Shown one piece after another: positions 1 through 6,189 of a DNA stretch of 6,189 bases. Source of the DNA: JAYUHK01 sp043767025 (GTDB taxonomy: Bacteria; Bacteroidota; Bacteroidia; Chitinophagales; Saprospiraceae); contig JAYUHK010000119.1 in NCBI GenBank assembly GCA_043767025.1, positions 1-6,189 on the forward strand, written 5' to 3'. A program made the translations under genes and the position numbers. The notes beneath the pieces were generated by a model, which searched no databases, had not been told where the DNA came from, and saw nothing but the letters and a program-made list of their open reading frames with translations. Each line of letters starts with the position of its first letter. Position 1 is the first letter of the stretch.

Positions 1-72
1 TGGGTCAAAACAAGGCAGATTTGAGGCGCGATGCCGTGCATCGTAACGAAAATCTAACGCAGTTTTGGCTCA
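1..72. repeat. Long imperfect inverted repeat (palindromic element) running off the left edge
   Basis: Three stacked stems are visible. The outer stem pairs 1-11 with 62-72 (nine Watson-Crick pairs and two G-T). The middle stem pairs 17-22 with 50-55 (six pairs). The inner stem pairs 29-34 with 38-43 (CGATGC and GCATCG) around a 3-nt loop. Internal mismatches separate them. The outer stem is still paired at base 1, so the element probably extends outside the window. It lies downstream of hemJ in non-coding DNA. It could be a mobile miniature inverted-repeat element, a dispersed palindromic repeat, or a structured RNA; no transposase is present here. Confidence 0.65.
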
Positions 73-119
73 AAAGACAAGTCAGAATACAGTAACTTAC
101 TTTGGATACGTTCCTAACT

Positions 120-143
120 CTGTAAAATACAGTTTTATTTTTT
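120..143 (+). terminator. Weak hairpin plus T-tract, possible plus-strand terminator
   Basis: On the plus strand CTGTA (120-124) and TACAG (128-132) form a perfect 5-bp stem with a 3-nt loop, followed directly by TTTTATTTTTT (133-143). The shape is that of an intrinsic terminator, but the stem is short and A/T-rich. It points away from hemJ, so it would end a plus-strand transcript entering from the left, where no convincing gene is visible. It may be chance in A/T-rich DNA. Confidence 0.22.
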
Positions 144-174
144 AAAATTATTTTGCGAAGCAGCCTCAAAAAAA

Positions 175-723
175 TTAGACTTTTTCGCCACTTTTTACGC
201 GCCACCGCTTGTAAAATCTTGCGCCCGCAAACAACGCTGCGCCGAGCGCGACCAATGCCAACAAGCCATAAAACATATCGAGCGTGTCTTTGAGAACCGC
301 CAAAAGAATGATGCCAAACAAAAAAATCGTTGGCAGCTCATTGAACAAGCGAAACTGAAACGAAGTGAAAGGTCGCTCGCCGTTTTCGAGTCGCTTGATG
401 ATGCTTTTGCAGTAAAAATGATAGCCGATGAGGGCAATCAGAAATAAAATTTTGGCTTGCATCCAGCCCATTTCCAAAAAAGTAGGGTTGTTGAAAAGCA
501 TCGCCACGCCGCAGCCGACCGTAAAAATCATAGCCGGATGCGTGATAATCCGAAACAATCGCCACTCCATGTAGCTGTACTGGCGGCACAAGATGTCTTG
601 CTCTGGCTGCGGTTTGTCGAAGGCTTCGACGTGATAGACAAAAAGCCGCACCAAATAAAAAAGCCCCGCAAACCACGCCACCATTCCAATCAGGTGCAAG
701 GCTTTCAAATAAATATGCAACAT
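175..723 (-). CDS. hemJ: HemJ, membrane protoporphyrinogen IX oxidase
   Basis: The 182-residue product matches the HemJ (UPF0093) family, usually about 140-180 residues. Family knowledge: HemJ oxidises protoporphyrinogen IX to protoporphyrin IX in the inner membrane, the next-to-last step of protoporphyrin-dependent haem synthesis, and replaces HemG or HemY. Seen: the family N-terminus, with H10 followed by GMVAWFAGLFYLVRLFVYH (residues 13-31), then YMEWRLFRIIT (51-61), a W87/K91 helix, and R125-x2-NE-x-P (125-131) before the last hydrophobic segments. There are about four or five membrane helices (near 5-27, 60-78, 89-105, 131-145 and 150-168) and a basic tail. The ATG at 721-723 gives the usual family N-terminus; no Shine-Dalgarno is visible, as is common in Bacteroidota. 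It lies 107 bp downstream of porU2 on the same strand, with no canonical TAnnTTTG in the gap, so read-through from porU2 is possible. No break or missing segment is seen. Confidence 0.9.
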   Translation of the reverse strand: MLHIYLKALHLIGMVAWFAGLFYLVRLFVYHVEAFDKPQPEQDILCRQYSYMEWRLFRIITHPAMIFTVGCGVAMLFNNPTFLEMGWMQAKILFLIALIGYHFYCKSIIKRLENGERPFTSFQFRLFNELPTIFLFGIILLAVLKDTLDMFYGLLALVALGAALFAGARFYKRWRVKSGEKV

Positions 724-830
724 AAACTGTTTTTAAGTAGTTTTTAGTTTTTAATTTTGAGTAATCATAAATTATTGAAAATCAACGAATTATGTCGAAT
801 ATTAAACGTCATCTATTTATGTACATGAAC
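724..830 (-). other. Intergenic gap between porU2 and hemJ
   Basis: This is 107 bp of strongly A/T-rich non-coding DNA. It holds one copy of the 17-bp repeat and an 8-bp palindrome ATGTACAT (819-826). I see no G/C-rich terminator stem after the porU2 stop and no TAnnTTTG on the minus strand. The nearest loose match is TAATTCG (minus strand, about 786-792), too weak to call a promoter. Confidence 0.5.
738..754. repeat. Copy 1 of a 17-bp intergenic repeat
   Basis: The plus strand reads TAGTTTTTAGTTTTTAA, itself two tandem TAGTTTTT units plus AA. An identical, same-orientation 17-mer occurs at 6074-6090. This copy lies in the porU2-hemJ gap, 14 bp upstream of the hemJ start. Its low complexity tempers its weight. 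Confidence 0.6.
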
Positions 831-3800
831 TTATCTTAAAATAACCATTTTTCCAAATCCATTTTCAAAGAATTTGTCGGCTTCATTTTTACGAGTTTCG
901 TAGGTGGAGCCGTCTTTTTTGCGCGCCACGATGCGGTACAAATATACGCCGTTGGCGAGTTTGTCACCAAATTCGTCTGTGCCATTCCATGCGTATTCGG
1001 TGCGGTGCGTGCCGACTTTGAGGGCGCCGATTTCGTCTTGCGTAATTTCTCGTACTATTTTTCCCGCTACGCTCAATATTTGGATTTTGAAATATTCGGG
1101 AATGTCGTCACCTGTGAGCGTGTAAACAAAATGCGTCTTGGTGGTGAACGGATTGGGATAGTTCAGCACGTTGGAGATAGCCGATTTGGTGACTATCTCA
1201 AACGAAACTTTATAATTTATCGAACCCGACTCGTTGCCGCTCGCGTCGCGTGCCTGCACAAAAAGCTGATACACGCCGTCTTTCAAGAACTGCGGACGGA
1301 TTTCGATACTCGCTTTGTTTTCTTTGTTCAGACCGTTGGGCGACGCAGGATAAAACTTCATAATATTGCCGTCGAAGGCAAAAGAACGCTGGACGTATTC
1401 GTCTGGATACTGAATCAGCACTCGGAACAGCGAAGTGTCGGCAAGTGCAAGGTATTTATTTTCATCTTTCAGTGTCACCAAAATATTCGGTTTGGTCGTA
1501 ATGATGTCGCCTTCCAAAATGTGCTGCCCGTCGAAAGTCACATCTAAAATAGGGTTTCGTCTGTCTTTATCCACCAAAAATGTCGTAAAAGCATAATTAT
1601 TGAAGTGGTAAAGTTCGGGCTGGTCGTTGTCGGGATTGACCTCCATGTTGATTCTTTGCTTGCCTAATAGCGTTTTTGTGTCCAAAGGAAGCGACACGAC
1701 CATTGTATCGCCTTTGAGCAACGGTTTCACTCGGCGGTTGAGCAGTTGTATCTGGTTGCGGTCGTCTTGTACGGTATAACGAATCAACAAACTATCGGTG
1801 TTGAAATCTCCGATATTTTCGAGCGCAATATCCATAAGGAACGGCGCGCCTTGCGGCAGCGTATCACTTCGCAAAGCAAAATAAGCGTTTGGATTGACGG
1901 CGACTTCGGGCAGCCCGTCGTAGAGCACGCGCCAGTAATCCAAGTTGGGCGAAGTCCGGAAAGTAGCATCTTTGGCGTTGAATTTGAGGCGCAAATAAGG
2001 GTATGTTTGCGCGCTGATACCTGCCAGCGAAGTGTCGGTACTTTGTATATTTTCGGACAGCAATACTTCCTGATTGTTGCTGTCAATGCCGTACAAATCC
2101 AAGCTGACTTTGTCGGTCTGCGGATTTCCGGCAGGGCTGCTGCTGCGCCACTTGAGTTGCGCCCATTTGCGAGCTGGACCGACGGTCGTAGAGCGGACGT
2201 TGCCAGAATCCCACAAGCCATTAATATCGAAACTTACAAAAATATCGCCGATAAAATTAGTTGCTAAATTTTCACCAAGTGGCGCGGTATTTTTCCTGTA
2301 AGCAAAAATATACGGTCGTGAGCCAGACGTAGCAGTACTGCGAATTTTAGTCGCACCTTGCTGCTCCAATACTCTGAATAAATTAGTGCCGTACTGCAAT
2401 GAATCCGCAGCCCATAGCTCGGGATAATAGCTAACACTTGGAGAATTTTGGACGGTATAAACAATGACATAATAGTGGTTCGGAATAGAATCATTCAACA
2501 CGTCCATCAGTTTTTTTCTACCACTTGGCGTCTCGGTGTCATAAACGAAGTTGATAGAAAGCCCTTGGTCAATGCTGCCATATTTCGTACCAGGATTTTC
2601 TATTACATATCCTAAAATAGTATCAAAAACGACAACATGGACATAGCGCCCTCCAACATTTCCACCATAAAGACCACTATTGACAGCAACATTTGCATCG
2701 TATGTATTGGTTACTATGGCATTTCTAACTCGTACTATTTTTACGTCGTTGATGAATTTTAATTTTTTGGTATTTTCGGGTAGTTCGACATTGTCAAACC
2801 TATCTTTTTTCAGTTGGTAATAATGCGACTGGTTCCAACCTTTTGAGCTGTTGGGGAGATAGATAAAAGAGCTGTTCGACCAGTTGTAGCCTATGCCTGC
2901 GATGCTGTCGGCACTGATTCGCCAATAATAAACCGCATTGTTTTGATAAGCTACGCCTGTCGGCTGCCACTTGACGATGCCGCCTTTTTGGGTGACTTCG
3001 TAGCGCGCCTTGGAAGCAGAATTAAAAAGTTCGGTCGTATCCAACTCAAAAATATATTTTTGATTGGGCGAAAAGGTATTGAGCGTAGAGGCTTTGAGCG
3101 TCACGTTGGGTTCATTGACGATGCTAAATTCTTGCGGATAAACGGGGCGTGCGACGTTGTCAATCACATAGACTGCTACGCCACGCCCGCCATCGGCAGC
3201 GATGAGTTCGTTGTTGGAGTAGGCAGTCGGAAGTGGTGCTTCTATGATTTTTTGACTGCCGTTGAGTTTGATAAAAAAACGATTGAGACCCGAGGCAGCT
3301 TTTCCGGGCATCGCAAATCGAAAGCTCAAGTTGGTCTGATAGGCAGGCGCAACAATTTTTTTGGTCGCCAAAGGAGCTACAAACCCGTTGGGCAGCTCCT
3401 GCGATATTTCGATGAGCAAACTATCCTCCACATTTTTCCCCAAATTTGCTACCGAAAAGTTGAGCGTAAAACTATCCAATCGCACGTTCAATACAGAAGG
3501 TTGGAACTGGACGGACGCAGGGTCGGTGACATAATCTGGCGCCGAAGCTGCGTGCGTCAAGATAGCGGGGTCGCCGTGAAAAGTCAGTTGTTGCGTAAGC
3601 TCCACGAGTCCCGTAGTGAGTTGTTTGTCGCTGTAATACGCCGATGCGGCATGGACTATATCGCCCAAACTTTTGCCGTACATCTCGGCACCCATGAGGC
3701 GATACGATTCATTGGTGAGATAATACAAAGCTGGAATATAGCCGTAGCTCGTGGCAGCGATAAAGGCTATCGAACCCATATCTTTGGTAAATAAGAATTT

Positions 3801-5837
3801 TTCGCTTACGCCCCGCGTTCCTGTGTGGATATTTCCCGAGAAACAACCCAACGAAAAGATAGCTGGATAGCGTCCTTTGGGATTGTATGCCGTAGGGTCG
3901 TCCACACTAAAATCCCAATTACCGACCGCAGAGTGTCCAAAAAAAGTAACAAACGATGAGCCAGTATTGATAATATCTGTGATTTGCTGGGTTTTCGATA
4001 TTTGAATCGGGTCGGTACTGGTCTTAAAAAAAGACGAAACTTGTGCGCCAAATTTTCCATTCGTAACCGTGTTTTCCATAGTGCTTAAATAATTTTTTAT
4101 CAACGGTCCTGAGTTATCACTGTTGTCGCCGCCGCCAAGATGGATGATTCGCTTTTTCCAAAGCTGCCCGTCGGGAGTTTGTGCTTGATTTTTTTTGAGG
4201 TCAAAATCTTTGATTTTGTCTAAATAGTTTTTTATTTCGCCCCCAGAAGTTGCCGCCAAACGACCGATAGAAAGTATCGGATTGCTCGCACCGTTTCTCG
4301 ACACCAACAGATTATCTGCACCCGGATTGCCGAAGGTCGGAACGAAAAAAACACGGTCTGCCAACGACACCGAAAGCCCGTATTCACTCCGAACCGTGTT
4401 GTATTCTCGTCCTTTTCCGACTATAAGAAGGTAGTGCGGCGCAGTCCAATTTTTGACCACAAAATGTGCAAAATTGCGAATCCCTACCGCGTGCCGATTG
4501 ACTCCATACGCAAACTGGTCGTACAGTTCTTGCACATCTACGGTCGTCACTTGGTGCGCGCCGCCTTGTGCGGACTGGCGATAAGCGGCGTAATCTGCCA
4601 ACTCGGGCGTGCCGATAAAGTCTTTATTTGTTAAAATAATATAATTTTTATTCTTCAATGTCCTGTAATCTCTGAACGTGACGGCGTTGGAGGGCGCGGC
4701 AGCGATGGCAGAGGAAGTGCTACCAATCAGTAATAATTTTCGACTTGTCGCAGACGACGGAAGCGCGATTCGTACTTTTCCGTTCTCCAACTTCGCCACG
4801 ATGCGCAGATTGTTTGTGAGGTCGTACAAAATTGGGTCGGCGACGGTGCTAAAATTTTCAATTTCGAGATATTTTATATTGCTGGAAGCAGCCACATCGA
4901 AATAAAAAGTAGTCTGATTGTCGAAATTAAATTGTCGCGGATAGCTCAAAGCCATATTTCCGAAAGTATGTTGCTCCGCGCCTTCTATTTTTAGCTGCGT
5001 GCTGGTGGTAAGCACCGAGGACGAAACCTCTATATTGAACGGCTGAATCACTCCCCAAGCGAGGACGGATTGCGCAATTTGGGTGCCATTGATGGAGATT
5101 ACGGTCGGCACATTTTCCTGATTTTTACCTCTCAAACGAGTCTGAAAACGGCTTGTTCCGCCTGCGGCAAAGACGAATTTTGGGTTGAACTCAATCGTCC
5201 GAAGCGGAGCAAAACCCGAATTGAAGCCCTCGCCCAAGTCAAAATGGGACGTATAAAGCTCTACGGCGCGATTTTTATCGAAGTAACTCGTTCTTTTTTC
5301 ATAAGTTGTGTGGTCTTCTACTTCGAGTGTGTGGGTAAAAAAATCTTCTTTGGGCGGCAGATTATTGAGCGTGTTGGGGGTATTTTGGTAGCGCACGTGT
5401 CCGCCCGCAGTGCTCGTCCAAGTCAGAAAATAAGCAATCGTGTCGTTGAAAAGGCTGTATTTTTGGTTCAGCAACTCCGTACCCATGTTGGCAAAGAGAA
5501 ACTGGTCGAGTTCGGTGCGGTTTTTTTGTCCTACAAATTCTATGTAGTCCGCATCGGTCAGCACGCCGTTGGTGGACGTGTAGATGGGTTCTTCTTTTCC
5601 GAGCCTAAACAGTTGATACTGTGCGCCTTGCAGCGAATTAGCGGGGATTCCTGCTGCCAACATACTTTGGCGCGAAATGCGGTAGGCACCGTCATTGGCG
5701 ACCATAATTTTGTAGTACGACTGGTTGTAATTTATCCATTCGTTGCCATAAATCGTATCCATACCGTTCCACATTTGGGCAAAAACTGCGAAAGAAGCAC
5801 TAAAAATAAGCGCAAGCGTGCATAAAATCTTTTTCAT
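831..5837 (-). CDS. porU2: PorU2-like type IX secretion sortase (C25 gingipain-fold cysteine peptidase) with C-terminal FlgD/sorting-type domain
   Basis: Product of 1668 residues. Seen: a Sec signal peptide (residues 1-20, MKK start, hydrophobic core, V-F-A before Q21), then a PorU-like N-terminal beta region (about 21-390). A C25 caspase-like domain spans about 398-760, with HLGGG near 566, the dyad His635 (FFGHS) and Cys665 (SLGCFSGN), and the closing HGDPA near 754. Beyond it come a CARDB-like domain (about 767-890), a fibronectin-like region, a FAM3/ILEI-like segment (about 1060-1183), a second CARDB-like domain (about 1320-1430), an Ig-like domain, and a C-terminal FlgD/Por-tail domain opening with NYPNPF (1559-1564) and ending GKMVILR. 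Family knowledge: PorU cleaves the C-terminal signal of T9SS cargo at the outer membrane and joins cargo to lipopolysaccharide; PorU2 is a longer paralogue whose exact role is less clear. The ATG at 5835-5837 is preferred because an upstream in-frame ATG at 5880-5882 lies inside the promoter. No Shine-Dalgarno is seen. The frame is intact. A secreted C25 protease is the main alternative. Confidence 0.88.
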   Translation of the reverse strand: MKKILCTLALIFSASFAVFAQMWNGMDTIYGNEWINYNQSYYKIMVANDGAYRISRQSMLAAGIPANSLQGAQYQLFRLGKEEPIYTSTNGVLTDADYIEFVGQKNRTELDQFLFANMGTELLNQKYSLFNDTIAYFLTWTSTAGGHVRYQNTPNTLNNLPPKEDFFTHTLEVEDHTTYEKRTSYFDKNRAVELYTSHFDLGEGFNSGFAPLRTIEFNPKFVFAAGGTSRFQTRLRGKNQENVPTVISINGTQIAQSVLAWGVIQPFNIEVSSSVLTTSTQLKIEGAEQHTFGNMALSYPRQFNFDNQTTFYFDVAASSNIKYLEIENFSTVADPILYDLTNNLRIVAKLENGKVRIALPSSATSRKLLLIGSTSSAIAAAPSNAVTFRDYRTLKNKNYIILTNKDFIGTPELADYAAYRQSAQGGAHQVTTVDVQELYDQFAYGVNRHAVGIRNFAHFVVKNWTAPHYLLIVGKGREYNTVRSEYGLSVSLADRVFFVPTFGNPGADNLLVSRNGASNPILSIGRLAATSGGEIKNYLDKIKDFDLKKNQAQTPDGQLWKKRIIHLGGGDNSDNSGPLIKNYLSTMENTVTNGKFGAQVSSFFKTSTDPIQISKTQQITDIINTGSSFVTFFGHSAVGNWDFSVDDPTAYNPKGRYPAIFSLGCFSGNIHTGTRGVSEKFLFTKDMGSIAFIAATSYGYIPALYYLTNESYRLMGAEMYGKSLGDIVHAASAYYSDKQLTTGLVELTQQLTFHGDPAILTHAASAPDYVTDPASVQFQPSVLNVRLDSFTLNFSVANLGKNVEDSLLIEISQELPNGFVAPLATKKIVAPAYQTNLSFRFAMPGKAASGLNRFFIKLNGSQKIIEAPLPTAYSNNELIAADGGRGVAVYVIDNVARPVYPQEFSIVNEPNVTLKASTLNTFSPNQKYIFELDTTELFNSASKARYEVTQKGGIVKWQPTGVAYQNNAVYYWRISADSIAGIGYNWSNSSFIYLPNSSKGWNQSHYYQLKKDRFDNVELPENTKKLKFINDVKIVRVRNAIVTNTYDANVAVNSGLYGGNVGGRYVHVVVFDTILGYVIENPGTKYGSIDQGLSINFVYDTETPSGRKKLMDVLNDSIPNHYYVIVYTVQNSPSVSYYPELWAADSLQYGTNLFRVLEQQGATKIRSTATSGSRPYIFAYRKNTAPLGENLATNFIGDIFVSFDINGLWDSGNVRSTTVGPARKWAQLKWRSSSPAGNPQTDKVSLDLYGIDSNNQEVLLSENIQSTDTSLAGISAQTYPYLRLKFNAKDATFRTSPNLDYWRVLYDGLPEVAVNPNAYFALRSDTLPQGAPFLMDIALENIGDFNTDSLLIRYTVQDDRNQIQLLNRRVKPLLKGDTMVVSLPLDTKTLLGKQRINMEVNPDNDQPELYHFNNYAFTTFLVDKDRRNPILDVTFDGQHILEGDIITTKPNILVTLKDENKYLALADTSLFRVLIQYPDEYVQRSFAFDGNIMKFYPASPNGLNKENKASIEIRPQFLKDGVYQLFVQARDASGNESGSINYKVSFEIVTKSAISNVLNYPNPFTTKTHFVYTLTGDDIPEYFKIQILSVAGKIVREITQDEIGALKVGTHRTEYAWNGTDEFGDKLANGVYLYRIVARKKDGSTYETRKNEADKFFENGFGKMVILR

Positions 5838-5869
5838 AAAAAAATCTTGTTTAGAAGTTATTCTGGGGA

Positions 5870-5899
5870 CAAATATAAGCAAAAATAAGCAACTCGCAA
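5870..5899 (-). promoter_or_regulatory. Bacteroidota-type promoter of porU2
   Basis: On the minus strand TTG (5897-5899) is followed after exactly 19 nt by TATATTTG (5870-5877). This matches the known Bacteroidota sigma-A consensus TTG-N17-23-TAnnTTTG. Transcription would start about 4-8 nt downstream (near 5862-5866), giving a leader of about 25-29 nt before the ATG at 5837. The leader is A/T-rich with no Shine-Dalgarno. This placement also excludes the in-frame ATG at 5880-5882 as the start, since it lies upstream of the -7 element. Confidence 0.75.
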
Positions 5900-6109
5900 G
5901 CGTTGGTTTTTATTGCGGGCAAGGTTTTTTTTAACAAAAAAAGAATGTTGTGAGTGACAAAAAAAACAAAATTTGTGGGCTTGAAGCGACCTGTTTATAC
6001 TTTAGTATCTAAAATACGATGCGCCAAGGAGTACTTTATTTTTTCTTCATTCTTGATAATTAGTTACAATAATTAGTTTTTAGTTTTTAACTCATGTTAC
6101 GCAAAATAT
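5900..6109. other. Non-coding A/T-rich region upstream of the porU2 promoter
   Basis: No convincing gene is seen. A T8 run (5925-5932) and an A7 run (5936-5942) are separated by AAC, making an A/T-only inverted repeat upstream of the porU2 promoter, where an UP-like element could sit. A small perfect inverted repeat TTTAG-TAT-CTAAA lies at 6001-6013. An 18-codon plus-strand reading frame begins with the ATG at 6094-6096 but looks like chance. Confidence 0.4.
6074..6090. repeat. Copy 2 of the 17-bp intergenic repeat
   Basis: The sequence is identical, in the same orientation, to 738-754. It lies 19 bp past the stop codon of the possible partial gene at the right edge. Sequence outside the 17 bp is not shared beyond a base or two. 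Confidence 0.6.
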
Positions 6110-6189
6110 TTATTTTACTAAAATTTCAGGCAGCATTTTATTCAATTTGACTGTCTTTTTCAGACGTGCCTTGTAGAAATTCAAGTTTT
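6110..6189 (-). CDS. Possible C-terminal end of an unidentified gene, cut by the window edge
   Basis: A minus-strand frame is open from the window edge for 25 codons to a TAA at 6110-6112. The residues are lysine-rich (for example FYKARLKKTVKLNKM) and end PEILVK. The other two minus-strand frames stop earlier, and no plus-strand frame gives a better candidate. The position fits a gene lying upstream of porU2 on the same strand, with about 270 bp between them. The piece is too short to identify and could be chance. Confidence 0.3.
   Translation of the reverse strand, partial: NLNFYKARLKKTVKLNKMLPEILVK

Noticed and set aside
3..95. A plus-strand frame open from the left edge for 30 codons to a TAA at 93-95, which could be a gene end
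   Set aside because: Its residues look acceptable, and the weak terminator lies just beyond it, but most of it is the palindromic element at 1-72, which explains the sequence better.
338..676. A 112-codon minus-strand frame overlapping hemJ in another frame
   Set aside because: It is contained in hemJ, which has strong family motifs; the alternative product has no recognisable features.
2943..3794. A 283-codon plus-strand reading frame opposite porU2
   Set aside because: It lies wholly antisense to a gene with clear domains and motifs, its product resembles no known family, and similar antisense frames occur at 1005-1547, 1746-2267 and 5070-5825. They reflect the codon composition of porU2.
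5820..5822. Cys6 of the porU2 product as a lipoprotein cysteine
   Set aside because: It lies inside the hydrophobic core without a lipobox; the V-F-A/Q site at residues 18-21 fits ordinary signal peptidase I cleavage.
6001..6013. TTTAG-TAT-CTAAA hairpin as a terminator
   Set aside because: The stem is 5 bp of mostly A/T pairs and no T-tract follows on either strand.
6015..6024. The octamer GCATCGTA (minus strand) shared with the palindromic element at 38-45
   Set aside because: The match does not extend beyond 8 bp and no stem is formed here; chance is enough.

Overview
The window looks like chromosome of a gliding-type Bacteroidota bacterium, probably of the Cytophagales or a close relative. 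Three things support this. The dominant gene is a PorU2-type gingipain-fold sortase of the type IX secretion system (T9SS), which is known only from Bacteroidota. Its promoter has the Bacteroidota form TTG-N19-TAnnTTTG. There are no Shine-Dalgarno sequences, and the intergenic DNA is A/T-rich.

Layout, with all confident genes on the minus strand, read from right to left. At the right edge, 6110-6189 may hold the last 25 codons of an unidentified minus-strand gene. A non-coding stretch of about 270 bp (5838-6109) follows and carries the porU2 promoter near its left end. porU2 (831-5837, 1668 residues) fills most of the window. A 107-bp A/T-rich gap (724-830) separates it from hemJ (175-723), a membrane protoporphyrinogen IX oxidase of the haem pathway. 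The left edge (1-174) has no convincing gene. It holds a long imperfect inverted repeat (1-72) that continues off the window and a weak hairpin with a T-tract.

The two identified genes have no obvious common job: one acts in secretion and surface attachment, the other in haem synthesis. Their shared orientation and the lack of a clear promoter before hemJ allow read-through, but the gap is long enough for a separate promoter. I see no tRNA, rRNA, CRISPR array, transposase or prophage gene. I found no clear undescribed multi-gene system. The points most worth following are the domain make-up of the PorU2-like protein, including a FAM3/ILEI-like segment, and the palindromic element at the left edge.
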